Source: CATQHS01 sp963422655 (GTDB taxonomy: Bacteria > Actinomycetota > Acidimicrobiia > Acidimicrobiales > Aldehydirespiratoraceae). Taken from it: a stretch of DNA of 64,000 bases. Both the position numbers and the translations under genes were made by a program. Below the pieces are notes generated by a model that saw only the letters and a list, made by a program, of their open reading frames with translations, had not been told where the DNA came from and did not search any database. Every line of letters begins with the position of its first letter. Position 1 is the first letter of the stretch. The DNA lies in NCBI GenBank assembly GCA_963422655.1, contig OY730440.1, forward strand, positions 1,178,001-1,242,000, read 5' to 3'. Shown here one piece after another: positions 37,293 to 46,496 of this stretch.

Positions 37293-38903
37293 GTGGTCGA
37301 ACATGCCGACACCTTGATCATCGGCGCCGGAGCGTCCGGAGGCGTGGTGGCCCGGTATCTGGCCGAGCGCGGCTTCTCGGTCGTGGGCCTCGAGCAGGGA
37401 GACTGGCCGGCGCGAGACGACTTCCGGGGAGCCGAGTACGACTGGGAGCTCGCCGTCCGGCAACGCTGGTCGGCGAGCCCCAACGTCCGGCGACTGGAGG
37501 CCGATTACCCCATCGACGAAGCAGGCTCCGACATCACGCCATTGATGTACAACGCGGTTGGCGGGAGCACGGTCATATACGCCGGCACTTGGCCCAGGAT
37601 GCTCCCGAGCGACTTCCGGGTGGCCGATCTCGACGGGGTAGCCGACAATTGGCCGGTCGACTACCGCGAACTGGCCCCCTATTACCTGGAGATCGAGCAC
37701 CAGATGGGGGTTTCGGGCCTGGGAGGCGACCCGGCCTACCCGCAGGGTTTCGAGTACCCGCTGCCTCCGCTGCCGTTGGGATCGGCAGGGCGGCGGGTGG
37801 CCGAAGGGCACAACCGCCTGGGCTGGCACTGGTGGCCCGAACCCAACGCCATCGCCTCGGCCCCCTACGACGGGCGTCGGCCTTGCGTGCAGCGCGGGGT
37901 CTGCACCTCCGGGTGCGCCGAGGGAGCCAAGGCCTCGACCGACCTGACTCACTGGCCCCGAGCGATCGAAGCGGGAGCGAACCTCATCACCAAGGCCCGG
38001 GTCAACCGGATCACCGTGAACCGGGCCGGGTTGGCCACCGGCGCGAACTGGCTGGACCGAGAGGGCGTGGAACACCATCAGAGCGCCGATGTGGTGATCC
38101 TGGCCGCCAACTCGATCGGCACAGCCCGGCTGCTGCTGCTGTCCGCCGACGAAGGGGGCCATCGGGACGGGCTCGCCAATTCCAGCGGGCTGGTGGGCCG
38201 CCGGCTCATGATGCACCCGTTCGCGGTGGTGACCGGCTGGTTCGCCGAATCGGTGCAGGGCTGGCAGGGCCATTTCGGCGCCAGCATCACCAGCTTCCAA
38301 TTCTACGAGACCGACCATCGGCGCGGCTTCGTGCGGGGGGCGAAATGGGCGCTGTCGCCGGTGGGGGGACCTCTGAGCCATGTGCTCCCTCTGCGGGCCG
38401 GCCAAGAGACATGGGGCGAGCAGCACCACGAACACATGACCCGCACCTTCGGCCGGGGCGCCACTTGGGCCATCTTCGGTGAGGACCTGCCCGAGGAGCA
38501 CAATCGGGTCGATCTGGACCCGAGCGAAACCGACAGTAACGGTGTAGCCATACCCCGCGTCCATTACCGGGTTGGCGAGAACTCACGGCAACTGATGAAA
38601 TTCCACACCGAACGGGCGGTCGAGTCGTTGCAGGCATCGGGGGCCGAGAGCGTCACTACCGCCAGCCTGCTGCGCTACGCGGGCTGGCATCTCATGGGAA
38701 CGGCCCGGATGGGCGACGATCCGGTCACCTCGGTGGTCGACCGCTACCAGAGGTGCCACGATGTGGCCAATCTGTATGTTGTGGACGGCAGCGTGTTCGT
38801 AACCTCTTCGGGCGTAAACCCGACAGCAACGATCTGCTCGCTGGCACTGAGAGCTGCCGATCATATGGTCCGCAATCGCCACGACCAGGCGGTGCCGGTG
38901 TGA
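37293..38903 (+). CDS. GMC-family FAD dehydrogenase
   Basis: A 536-residue flavoenzyme starting at GTG 37293. The FAD-binding GAGASGG is at residues 11-17, then LEQGDW, MYNAVGGSTVIYAGTWPR and ARGVCTSGCAEGAKAS-like Cys residues (RGVCTSGCAEGAKAS). The C-terminal active-site block reads VTSSGVNPTATICSLALRAA. It pairs with a gluconate-2-dehydrogenase-subunit-3-like protein encoded with a 4-bp overlap, the arrangement of membrane-linked polyol or sugar dehydrogenases. It likely oxidises an alcohol group of the imported substrate. Confidence 0.9.
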   Translation: MVEHADTLIIGAGASGGVVARYLAERGFSVVGLEQGDWPARDDFRGAEYDWELAVRQRWSASPNVRRLEADYPIDEAGSDITPLMYNAVGGSTVIYAGTWPRMLPSDFRVADLDGVADNWPVDYRELAPYYLEIEHQMGVSGLGGDPAYPQGFEYPLPPLPLGSAGRRVAEGHNRLGWHWWPEPNAIASAPYDGRRPCVQRGVCTSGCAEGAKASTDLTHWPRAIEAGANLITKARVNRITVNRAGLATGANWLDREGVEHHQSADVVILAANSIGTARLLLLSADEGGHRDGLANSSGLVGRRLMMHPFAVVTGWFAESVQGWQGHFGASITSFQFYETDHRRGFVRGAKWALSPVGGPLSHVLPLRAGQETWGEQHHEHMTRTFGRGATWAIFGEDLPEEHNRVDLDPSETDSNGVAIPRVHYRVGENSRQLMKFHTERAVESLQASGAESVTTASLLRYAGWHLMGTARMGDDPVTSVVDRYQRCHDVANLYVVDGSVFVTSSGVNPTATICSLALRAADHMVRNRHDQAVPV

Positions 38904-39364
38904 CTGATCGAACCGGACCTCGACTTGGGCCAGCTCTGAACATCGGGGAACGCCAGCGCTTGGGGCGCATCGCCGATGTGATGCTGCCCGCCACCTCGGC
39001 CATGCCTTCGGCGACCGATGTCGGGGTACCCGGTGCGCTGGTCGACTCCGTGCTGGCCGCCCGCCCGGATCTGCTCGAAACCCTGAAACGGGCCATTGCC
39101 GATCTCGGGGACAGCTTCAGCCTGACTCGACTGGACGACTACCTGGGCGAGGATCCGCACGGTTACGCCGCTTTGACCACCTGCGTCGCCGGTGCCTACT
39201 ACCTCTCGGCAGAGGTTCGCGACCGGATCGGCTACCCGGGCCAGCTCGCGCTGACCTATGACCCCTACGCCTATGTCCAATGGGTCAGCGACGGACTGCT
39301 CGACCCGGTGATCGGTCGGGGGCCTGTATGGCGCCGGCCGAGCGACTGGAAGACCTCGTCATGA
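38900..39364 (+). CDS. Gluconate 2-dehydrogenase subunit 3-like protein
   Basis: A 154-residue protein starting at GTG 38900 inside the stop of the GMC gene. It has the family pattern LGRIADVMLPATSAMPSATD, then TCVAGAYYLSAEVRDRIGYPGQ and the C-terminal LLDPVIGRGPVWRRP. Such subunits stabilise or export the GMC dehydrogenase. No twin-arginine signal is visible, unlike in many relatives, so the complex may be cytoplasmic here. Confidence 0.75.
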   Translation: MTDRTGPRLGPALNIGERQRLGRIADVMLPATSAMPSATDVGVPGALVDSVLAARPDLLETLKRAIADLGDSFSLTRLDDYLGEDPHGYAALTTCVAGAYYLSAEVRDRIGYPGQLALTYDPYAYVQWVSDGLLDPVIGRGPVWRRPSDWKTSS

Positions 39365-40470
39365 ACCTCACCAGCACCGCAGTACTTCTCGACGACTACG
39401 AGACCGGCCCCCGGCTGGTCGAGGTGACCGTAGCTCCGCCCCGTCCCGGCGAAATACTGGTCGAGATCGAAGCCGCAACCGTCTGCGGCACCGACGTCCA
39501 TATCGCGGCCGGCACCTTCTCGCAGTTGGCCCGGTTGCCTCTGGTGATGGGCCATGAGGGATGCGGGCGGATCACAGAACTGGGCGAGGGTGCAACCGCT
39601 GACGCCGCCGATCAGTCGCTCGAGGTCGGTGACCGGATCGTATGGGCCCACAACTGGTGCGGGACCTGCTTCTACTGTGCCGTCGCCAAACAACCCACCC
39701 TTTGCAGCAACACCATGGGATATGGGTGGGGCCCCTACCGCGCCCGGGTCAACGGCACCTTCAGCCGTTACCTGCACGTGGCTCGGGAGAGCCGGGTGCT
39801 GAAAGTTCCCAACCGGGTGAGCTCAGCGTTGGCCTCTTCGGCCACCTGCGCTCTGCGCACCGTCATGCACGCCTTTCGCAGGGCCCCGGCCATCCGGTTC
39901 AGCGACACGGTGGCGGTGCTGGGGGCCGGGCCGGTCGGGGTCTACGCCGCCGCCGCCGCCGTTGCCTCCGGGGCCTATCAGACCGTGCTGATCGGGGCGC
40001 CGGCCGGCCGCCTCGCCGCTACCGAGCGGTGGGATCTGGCGGCACGGATCGACATCGAGACAACTTCGGCCGAAGAGCGCGTCGAAAGGGTCCGGGAGCT
40101 GACCGCCGGCCGGGGAGCCGACCTCGTGCTCGAGTGCGCCGGCCCGCCCCATGCCTTCGTCGAAGGCATCGAGATGCTCCGCAAGGGCGCCACCATGATG
40201 GTCATCGGTCAGGCCCACAGCGAGCTCGTTCCCGTGGACACCACCGGCCTGAAGATCCGCCAGCTCGACGTGACATCCTCGCTGTCGGCCGACATATCCC
40301 ACTTCTACGACGCCCTTCGGTTCTTGGAGCGTCACGCCGACCCCTTCGAGCTGGAACGGGTCGTAATCTCCAACCATTACGGACTGGACCGGGTCACCGA
40401 AGCTCTGGCCGCCATGGGCGCAGCCGGTGAGATGAAGCCGGTCATCGATCCCTCAGTGACCATCTCATGA
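39361..40470 (+). CDS. Zinc-dependent alcohol dehydrogenase (MDR)
   Basis: A 369-residue medium-chain dehydrogenase starting at ATG 39361, which overlaps the previous stop. Catalytic zinc ligands are in ATVCGTDVHI and VMGHEGCGRI. The structural zinc Cys set is in NWCGTCFYCAVAKQPTLC. The Rossmann motif is VAVLGAGPVGVYAAAAA. The pattern is close to sorbitol/threonine-type dehydrogenases. It sits between the GMC pair and an aldehyde dehydrogenase, suggesting consecutive alcohol and aldehyde oxidations. Confidence 0.9.
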   Translation: MNLTSTAVLLDDYETGPRLVEVTVAPPRPGEILVEIEAATVCGTDVHIAAGTFSQLARLPLVMGHEGCGRITELGEGATADAADQSLEVGDRIVWAHNWCGTCFYCAVAKQPTLCSNTMGYGWGPYRARVNGTFSRYLHVARESRVLKVPNRVSSALASSATCALRTVMHAFRRAPAIRFSDTVAVLGAGPVGVYAAAAAVASGAYQTVLIGAPAGRLAATERWDLAARIDIETTSAEERVERVRELTAGRGADLVLECAGPPHAFVEGIEMLRKGATMMVIGQAHSELVPVDTTGLKIRQLDVTSSLSADISHFYDALRFLERHADPFELERVVISNHYGLDRVTEALAAMGAAGEMKPVIDPSVTIS

Positions 40471-41972
40471 CCCCCGGGACCAGCGAGCCGTCCGACATGA
40501 CCCCGGTCGTCGCCGACATCGAGGACCGCTACCGGCTGCTGATCGGATCGGTCGAGGTGGCGAGCTCCACGGCCGGAACCATGACCGCCATCGCTCCCGG
40601 TACCGGAGAGGTGATGGGAACGGTTCCCAGGGCCGACGGCGAAATCGTGGACAAAGCGGTTCGGGCCGCCCAGGCCGCCCAGCCGGGCTGGGCCGGGTTA
40701 CCGACGGCGGAACGGGGCCGGTACCTGAACCGCTTTGCCGCCGCTTTGCGAGATGACCGGGAACGCCTGGCCCGTATCGACGCCGCCGACTCCGGCAACC
40801 CCCTGGCCGCCATGCGAAACGATCTCGACTACGCAGCCGAGTCCCTCGATTATTTTGCCGGCATCGCCAGGGAGATACACGGCAAGACCCTGCCGGCATC
40901 GGCCCGGGGCCTTCACATGACTCTGCGAGAGCCGTACGGAGTGGTGGCCAGAATCCTGCCCTTCAACCACCCGCTCATGTTCACCGTCTACCACGCCGCC
41001 GCCCCGCTGGCAGCCGGCAACACCGTGATCGTCAAGGCCCCGGACCAAACCCCCATCTCGCCTCTGGAGGTGGCCCGCCTCACCGCCGAGATCCTTCCCG
41101 AAGGCGTACTCACGGTCGTGACCGGCGACGGCGGTCTCACCGGTCACGCCTTGGTGACACACCCCGAGATCCGCCGCATCGGCTTTACCGGACGCCGCGA
41201 GACCGGCCTTCGGGTGATCGAGGCGGCGGCTGCCTCCGGGATCCTCAAGAACGTCACCGCCGAGCTCGGAGGCAAGAATCCTCTGCTGGTGTTCCCCGAC
41301 GCCGACCCCGCATACGTGGCCGAGCAAGCGGTGCTGGGCATGAACTTCGAATCGTCCCAGGGCCAGTCGTGCGGTTCCACGTCGCGGCTGTTCGTCCACG
41401 AGGACCTTCACGACGCCGTCACCGAAGCACTGCAAGCCCGGCTCGGCCGGATCTCGGTGGGCGATCCGTTGGCCAAGAACACCACGATGGGGCCGCTGGT
41501 GTCAGCGGCTCAGCTCGAACGGGTCGCCGGCTATGTGGAAGCAGGCCGCGCCGACGGTGGTCGACTCGTCTGCGGGGGCAAACGCCCCGACGGGGTGCCC
41601 GACGGCGGCTACTACCTGGAGCCGACCCTCTTCGATCGGGTCGAACCCGACCACCGGATCGCCCGTGAGGAAATCTTCGGACCGGTGCTATCGGTCCTGG
41701 AATGGAACGACCGTGATGAGCTGGTGCGGCTGGCCAACGCCTCGCCTCTGGGGCTCACCGCCAACATCATCACCAAACGAATCGACTGGGCCGTCAATAC
41801 CGCCCGTGAACTCGAAGCCGGTTGCGTCTGGATAAACGGGCGGGGCCAGCATTTCCTGGAAACACCCTTCGGGGGCTACAAGGATTCCGGGATCGGCTCG
41901 GAAGGATCCATGGACTCGCTGCTCAGCTACACCCGGGTCAAGGCTCTGCACGTGCTCGACCTCGACCCGTGA
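40467..41972 (+). CDS. Aldehyde dehydrogenase, NAD(P)-dependent
   Basis: A 501-residue ALDH with N167 (ILPFNHPL), general base E266 (NVTAELGGKNP) and nucleophile C302 (SSQGQSCGSTSRL). The C-terminal block ETPFGGYKDSGIGSEGS is typical of betaine/amino-aldehyde and aromatic aldehyde dehydrogenases. It starts at ATG 40467 with a 4-bp overlap. It probably oxidises the aldehyde made by the upstream dehydrogenases. Confidence 0.93.
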   Translation: MTPGTSEPSDMTPVVADIEDRYRLLIGSVEVASSTAGTMTAIAPGTGEVMGTVPRADGEIVDKAVRAAQAAQPGWAGLPTAERGRYLNRFAAALRDDRERLARIDAADSGNPLAAMRNDLDYAAESLDYFAGIAREIHGKTLPASARGLHMTLREPYGVVARILPFNHPLMFTVYHAAAPLAAGNTVIVKAPDQTPISPLEVARLTAEILPEGVLTVVTGDGGLTGHALVTHPEIRRIGFTGRRETGLRVIEAAAASGILKNVTAELGGKNPLLVFPDADPAYVAEQAVLGMNFESSQGQSCGSTSRLFVHEDLHDAVTEALQARLGRISVGDPLAKNTTMGPLVSAAQLERVAGYVEAGRADGGRLVCGGKRPDGVPDGGYYLEPTLFDRVEPDHRIAREEIFGPVLSVLEWNDRDELVRLANASPLGLTANIITKRIDWAVNTARELEAGCVWINGRGQHFLETPFGGYKDSGIGSEGSMDSLLSYTRVKALHVLDLDP

Positions 41973-41988
41973 CGAAAGGAGCCGCGGA

Positions 41989-42699
41989 ATGAACGCACCG
42001 CAGATGGACCACCGGGAGCTGAGCCACAAGATCGTCCTGGCCACGGCAATCCTGGAGAGAGAACGATTGATCGGCCCTTTCGGGCATCCCAGCCTCCGGG
42101 TACCCCGAAGTGATCTGATCGCCATCCTGGGACACACCGGTGATCACGTCCGGGCCCTGGCCCAAAGCACCGTCGACGATGTCGTCCTGATCGACCTCGA
42201 CGGCAACGTCATCGCCGGAGATGCCGATCCGCCGGGCGAGCGCTACATCCACACCGAGATCTACCGGTCCCGGCCCGATGTCGGCGCGGTGGTTCATGCC
42301 CATCCCATGGGCTGCATCGCCTTTTCGATTGCCGGAGTGGCGATCCGACCCATCTGGCATCTCTGCACCCTGTTCGCGGCCGGGATTCCCATCCATGAGT
42401 CATCGGTGCAGATCGACAACCCCGAGCTCGGCCGGTGCGTGGCCGCGACATTGGGTAAATGCAAAGCCGTACTGCTCAAGGGGCACGGAGTGGCCGTGAC
42501 CGGGTCGACCATCGAGGAAGCGACGGTCAGCGCGGTGAACCTGGAGCGCTCGGCTCGGCTGCAGCTCATGGTGGAGTCCATCGGAACCGCCCATGAGATA
42601 CCCCGCTCGGAACTGACCGAAGATCTGCTGACGATCGGGCTGACCGCAGACGAGTACGCAAACGCCCAATGGGGCTACTGGGTGGAGGAGATGCGCTGA
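41989..42699 (+). CDS. Class II aldolase/adducin family protein
   Basis: A 236-residue zinc-dependent aldolase-fold protein. Metal His residues are in VVHAHPMGCIAF and LLKGHGVAVTG, and the active-site Glu region is GERYIHTEIYRSRPDVGAVV. Relatives include fuculose-phosphate aldolase and 3-oxo-tetronate 4-phosphate decarboxylase. As no kinase gene is nearby, a non-phosphorylated substrate or a decarboxylase or hydro-lyase role is more likely. The gene lies 16 bp after the ALDH gene. Confidence 0.87.
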   Translation: MNAPQMDHRELSHKIVLATAILERERLIGPFGHPSLRVPRSDLIAILGHTGDHVRALAQSTVDDVVLIDLDGNVIAGDADPPGERYIHTEIYRSRPDVGAVVHAHPMGCIAFSIAGVAIRPIWHLCTLFAAGIPIHESSVQIDNPELGRCVAATLGKCKAVLLKGHGVAVTGSTIEEATVSAVNLERSARLQLMVESIGTAHEIPRSELTEDLLTIGLTADEYANAQWGYWVEEMR

Positions 42700-42727
42700 T
42701 GCCATCCCCCGTACCGAGACCCCGCGG

Positions 42728-43591
42728 ATGAGACCCGCTCCTTTCGATCTGATCGTCCCGGACACCCTGGACGAGGCGCTTTCGGTAATGACCGAACAGC
42801 CGGAACAGGCTCGGCCCCTAGCCGGCGGGCAGAGCCTGATACCGATGATGAACCTGCGCTTGGCCGTGCCGGAGACCCTTGTGGATCTCGGGCGGGTGAA
42901 CGGGCTGGACGGAGTGGAGCTGCGGGCCGACGGAACCCTGAGCATCGGCGCTATGTGCCGTCAGGCCACAGCCCACAGACACCCTTTGGTGCTCGAACGG
43001 GCGCCGCTGATAGCCGAAGCGCTCAACCATGTCGGGCATTGGCAGATACGGACCCGGGGAACGGTGGGCGGGAACCTGGCCCATGCCGATCCGGCTTCGG
43101 AACTGCCGGCGGTGATGCTCGCGCTCGGAGCCGTCTATCGAACCGCCAGCACCCGCCGCCAGCGCACCATCGGAGCGGCCGACTTCCCCGTCGGGGCATG
43201 GTCCACCGCCCTGAATCCCGACGAGCTGCTGGTGTCGGTCGAGATCCCGCCACCCGTACCCGCCCAGCACGATGCCATAATCGAGATCGCTCGGGTGGCC
43301 GGTGCCTTCGCCTTGGCCGGGGCTGCGGTCTCCTGCCTCTTCGAGGGGCCGATTTGTTACCGCTGCCGCATCGTCGCCTTCGCGGCCGGTCCGCAGCCCG
43401 TGCGCCTGGCGGGGGCCGAAGAAATTGCCACCGGTACCCGCCTCGACGAGGCGACCCTCCTCGACGTGGCCGAGCGGGTCGCTTCGGAAGTTTCACCTTT
43501 CGGGGATGGGCACATCAGTGCCGAACAACGGGTCCGGTTACTGGCCACCGTCGTCAAGAGAGCCCTGGCCCGGGCCGGAGCCCGGCAATGA
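42728..43591 (+). CDS. Molybdenum hydroxylase FAD-binding subunit (second enzyme)
   Basis: A 287-residue CoxM-like protein. It opens with PFDLIVPDTLDEALSVM and contains LAGGQSLIPMMNLRLAVPET (FAD pyrophosphate loop) and IRTRGTVGGNLAHADPASEL. It overlaps the following 2Fe-2S gene by 4 bp. This FAD, 2Fe-2S, Mo gene order is the same as in the operon at 8.1-12.0 kb, but there is no MoaD-like gene here. Confidence 0.92.
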   Translation: MRPAPFDLIVPDTLDEALSVMTEQPEQARPLAGGQSLIPMMNLRLAVPETLVDLGRVNGLDGVELRADGTLSIGAMCRQATAHRHPLVLERAPLIAEALNHVGHWQIRTRGTVGGNLAHADPASELPAVMLALGAVYRTASTRRQRTIGAADFPVGAWSTALNPDELLVSVEIPPPVPAQHDAIIEIARVAGAFALAGAAVSCLFEGPICYRCRIVAFAAGPQPVRLAGAEEIATGTRLDEATLLDVAERVASEVSPFGDGHISAEQRVRLLATVVKRALARAGARQ

Positions 43592-44091
43592 CCGCCCCGG
43601 AGACCAGATCGGTTTCGCTACAGGTGAACGGGCGGCTGGCGACCCACCGGATCGAACCCCGCCTGCTGCTGGTGGATCTGTTGCGTAGTCTGCTCGGTCT
43701 CACCGGAACCCACGTCGGCTGCAGCTATGGGGTATGTGGCGCCTGCACCGTGATAGTGGACGGTTCGCCGGCCCGCAGTTGCCTGCTGCTGGCCGCCTCT
43801 GTGGACGGGGCCGAGGTCCGGACGGTGGAAGGGCTGGCCGACGAGCGGGGCCGGAACACCGAACTGCAGCAGGCTTTCTCCGATGAGCACGGTCTGCAGT
43901 GCGGTTTTTGCACACCGGGCCTGCTGTGCTCGCTGACCGCCTTCCTCGAAGGAGACCCTAACCCCACCCCGGTCGCCATCGACGAGGTGATCGCCGGACA
44001 TCTCTGCCGCTGCACCGGCTACAGCGGTATCCGCCGGGCGGCCAGACGAGCCGCCGGGCTACCGCTCACCGCCGAAAGAACGAAGCCGTGA
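43588..44091 (+). CDS. Molybdenum hydroxylase 2Fe-2S subunit (second enzyme)
   Basis: A 167-residue protein starting at ATG 43588. Cluster motifs are GCSYGVCGACTVIVDG, LQCGFCTPGLL and HLCRCTGYSGI. It overlaps the genes on both sides by 4 bp. An open frame reaching back to 42955 is only a shadow of the FAD-subunit gene. Confidence 0.92.
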   Translation: MTAPETRSVSLQVNGRLATHRIEPRLLLVDLLRSLLGLTGTHVGCSYGVCGACTVIVDGSPARSCLLLAASVDGAEVRTVEGLADERGRNTELQQAFSDEHGLQCGFCTPGLLCSLTAFLEGDPNPTPVAIDEVIAGHLCRCTGYSGIRRAARRAAGLPLTAERTKP

Positions 44092-46496
44092 CCGGCGCAG
44101 GCAGCCAAGTCACCGAATCGGCCTCGAGGCGAGAAGACGCTCGGTTCCTTCACGGCACCGGGCGTTACCTCGACGACTTGTCCGTTGCCGGCCTGCACCA
44201 CATCGCTTTCGTGCGCAGCACCGTCGCTCACGGCATCCTGCACGGCGTCACCACGGCCGAGGCGTTCGCCATGCCCGGAGTGACCGCGGTTCTCACCGGC
44301 CGGGATCTGTCACGACGTTTGGGCCACCTGGCCCCGTCGAAAGCCGATGGCGGGGTCTTCGAAGAAAAACTGTTGAGCCAACTCGGAGACAGCCGCTCGT
44401 TCATCCGGCGCGAGGCCCGGCCCCCGATTGCCGTCGACCGGGTGCGCCATGTCGGTGAGATCATCTCGGTGGTCATCGCCGACGACCCCTACAGAGCCGA
44501 GGATGCGGCCGAGCGGGTCGGGGTCGACATCTCCGAGCTCGACCCGGTAGTCGATCCCGGCCGAGCCCTCGAAGACGGCTCCCCCCTCCTCTATGACCAC
44601 TGGCCCGACAATCGCAGCTTGCACCTTCACGTCTCCAAGGGAGACATCGACACCGCACTGGCCCGAGCCCGTACCGTAAGCCGGCGCCGACTCCACTCCG
44701 GGCGCGTCTCGGCCAACCCGATCGAGCCGCGAGGCGTCATGGCCGCATTCGACTCACGAACCGGCCACCTCACCGTCTGGTCATCCACCCAGATACCCCA
44801 CCCGGTTCGCACCTTCCTGGCCGATGCACTCGGCCTGCCGGCTGGCTGTATCCGGGTGATCGCACCCGACGTGGGCGGTGGGTTCGGCTGCAAGGCCATC
44901 CCCTACCCCGAGGAGCTGTTGTGCGCGGTCTGCGCGCTCGATCACCGGGTCCCGGTCAAATGGGTGGAGGACCGCTGGGAGCACTTCACCAGCGCCATCC
45001 ACTCCCGGGACCAGATCCACGACATCGAGATCGGCCTCGACGAAAACGGACGGATCCTGGGGGTGCGAGACAATTTCATCGTCGACACCGGAGCCGCCAA
45101 CCCGCTCGGAGTGGTGCAGCCCTACAACACCATCGCCCACCTGTGCGGCTGTTACGAGGTGCCGACCCTGGAGGCGACCGCTACAGCCGTGGTCACCAAC
45201 AAGGCCCCCCTGTCGCCCTACCGGGGGGCGGGCCGCCCCGAAGCGGTATTCGCCATGGAACGAATCCTCGACGTGGCCGCCCGCCAGGCCGGGATGGATC
45301 CCTTCGAACTACGGCGGCGCAACCTGATACCGGCCGGGTCGATGCCCTACGAAGTGGGTTTCAACTATCGTGACGGCAACCCGATCGTCTATGACAGCGG
45401 TGATTTCCCCGCTTGTTTCGAGCGGGCCGTCACCTTGGCCGGAGTACCCAGCAAGCCGACGAGATCGAACACCGACAGCCGGGGCCGCAGGATCGGTGTA
45501 GGCGTAGCCGCTTACGTAGAGGGAACCGGAGTCGGCCCCTTCGAGGGGGCCTTGGTGCGGATGGACGAAACCGGTCACGTAACCGTCGCCGTGGGGGCTT
45601 GCCCTCAGGGGCAGGGCCATGAGACCGTCTTCGCTCATCTGGCGGCCACGGCTCTGGGTATGAAACCCACCGACGTCCATGTCATCACCGGCGATACCGA
45701 TGCCGTGCCCTACGGCTGGGGCACCCTGGCCAGTCGTAGCGCGGTCGTGGCCGGCAGCGCCGTCTACGAGGCGGCCACGGATCTGCGCCGACGTATCCTG
45801 GCCACAGTCGCAGCCGACTGGGAGATCTCCGTCGACGACCTCGAGATCGTCGAGAGCTCCGTTCGGGTTGCCGGTACCCCGACACGGACACTGTTGCTGA
45901 ACGAAATCGCCGCCGAATTCAGCCCCGGCCAGAGACGAGCACGAACTTTCGGGCCGGGGCTCGAGTCGGTGTCCTACTGGGAACCACCGACGGTCACCTT
46001 CGCGTCCGGAACCCATGTGGCCCGGGTCGCGGTCGATACCGAAACCGGCATAGTGGAAATCATCGGCTACGTGGTGGTGCACGACTGCGGCCCGCTGCTC
46101 GCCCCCGCCATCGTGGAGGGACAGATCACCGGGGGTGTGGCCCAGGGAATCGGAGCCGCCCTCTACGAAGAGATCCGCTACGACCACGACGGGCAACCGC
46201 TCAACCCCAACCTCATGGACTACCTGCTGCCGACCAGCGACACAGTTCCGGATCTGGTCATCTCTCATCTGCAGACCCCGTCGCCGTTGAATCCGCTGGG
46301 TATAAAAGGGGTCGGAGAAGCAGGTGCCATCGCACCGCCGGCCGCTGTCGCCAACGCCATCGAGAATGCGCTCGAAGACTTGGGGGTGAGCATCGACAAA
46401 GTGCCGGTGTCACCGGGCTACCTGCTGGAGCAATTGGCAGTTGCCAGCGTCGGGAAGGGATCGGGGTTCATCACCGACCGAGGAGGGCCCGACTGA
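44088..46496 (+). CDS. Molybdenum hydroxylase large subunit (second enzyme)
   Basis: An 802-residue molybdopterin subunit. Motifs are VGGGFGCKAIPYPEE, SPYRGAGRPEAVFAMERILD (the PYRGAGRPEA form of the active-site loop, as in CoxL form II and aldehyde oxidase-like enzymes), GACPQGQGHET, and the catalytic Glu in IKGVGEAGAIAPP. GFGCK replaces the more usual GFGGK. The absence of AYRCSFR argues against CO oxidation. It probably hydroxylates an aldehyde or heterocycle generated or imported by this operon. Confidence 0.93.
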   Translation: MTGAGSQVTESASRREDARFLHGTGRYLDDLSVAGLHHIAFVRSTVAHGILHGVTTAEAFAMPGVTAVLTGRDLSRRLGHLAPSKADGGVFEEKLLSQLGDSRSFIRREARPPIAVDRVRHVGEIISVVIADDPYRAEDAAERVGVDISELDPVVDPGRALEDGSPLLYDHWPDNRSLHLHVSKGDIDTALARARTVSRRRLHSGRVSANPIEPRGVMAAFDSRTGHLTVWSSTQIPHPVRTFLADALGLPAGCIRVIAPDVGGGFGCKAIPYPEELLCAVCALDHRVPVKWVEDRWEHFTSAIHSRDQIHDIEIGLDENGRILGVRDNFIVDTGAANPLGVVQPYNTIAHLCGCYEVPTLEATATAVVTNKAPLSPYRGAGRPEAVFAMERILDVAARQAGMDPFELRRRNLIPAGSMPYEVGFNYRDGNPIVYDSGDFPACFERAVTLAGVPSKPTRSNTDSRGRRIGVGVAAYVEGTGVGPFEGALVRMDETGHVTVAVGACPQGQGHETVFAHLAATALGMKPTDVHVITGDTDAVPYGWGTLASRSAVVAGSAVYEAATDLRRRILATVAADWEISVDDLEIVESSVRVAGTPTRTLLLNEIAAEFSPGQRRARTFGPGLESVSYWEPPTVTFASGTHVARVAVDTETGIVEIIGYVVVHDCGPLLAPAIVEGQITGGVAQGIGAALYEEIRYDHDGQPLNPNLMDYLLPTSDTVPDLVISHLQTPSPLNPLGIKGVGEAGAIAPPAAVANAIENALEDLGVSIDKVPVSPGYLLEQLAVASVGKGSGFITDRGGPD

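Noticed and set aside
34295..38903. Mycofactocin cluster (creatininase MftE-like plus GMC MftG-like)
   Set aside because: No radical SAM MftC, precursor MftA, MftB or glycosyltransferase is present, and an importer lies between the two genes.
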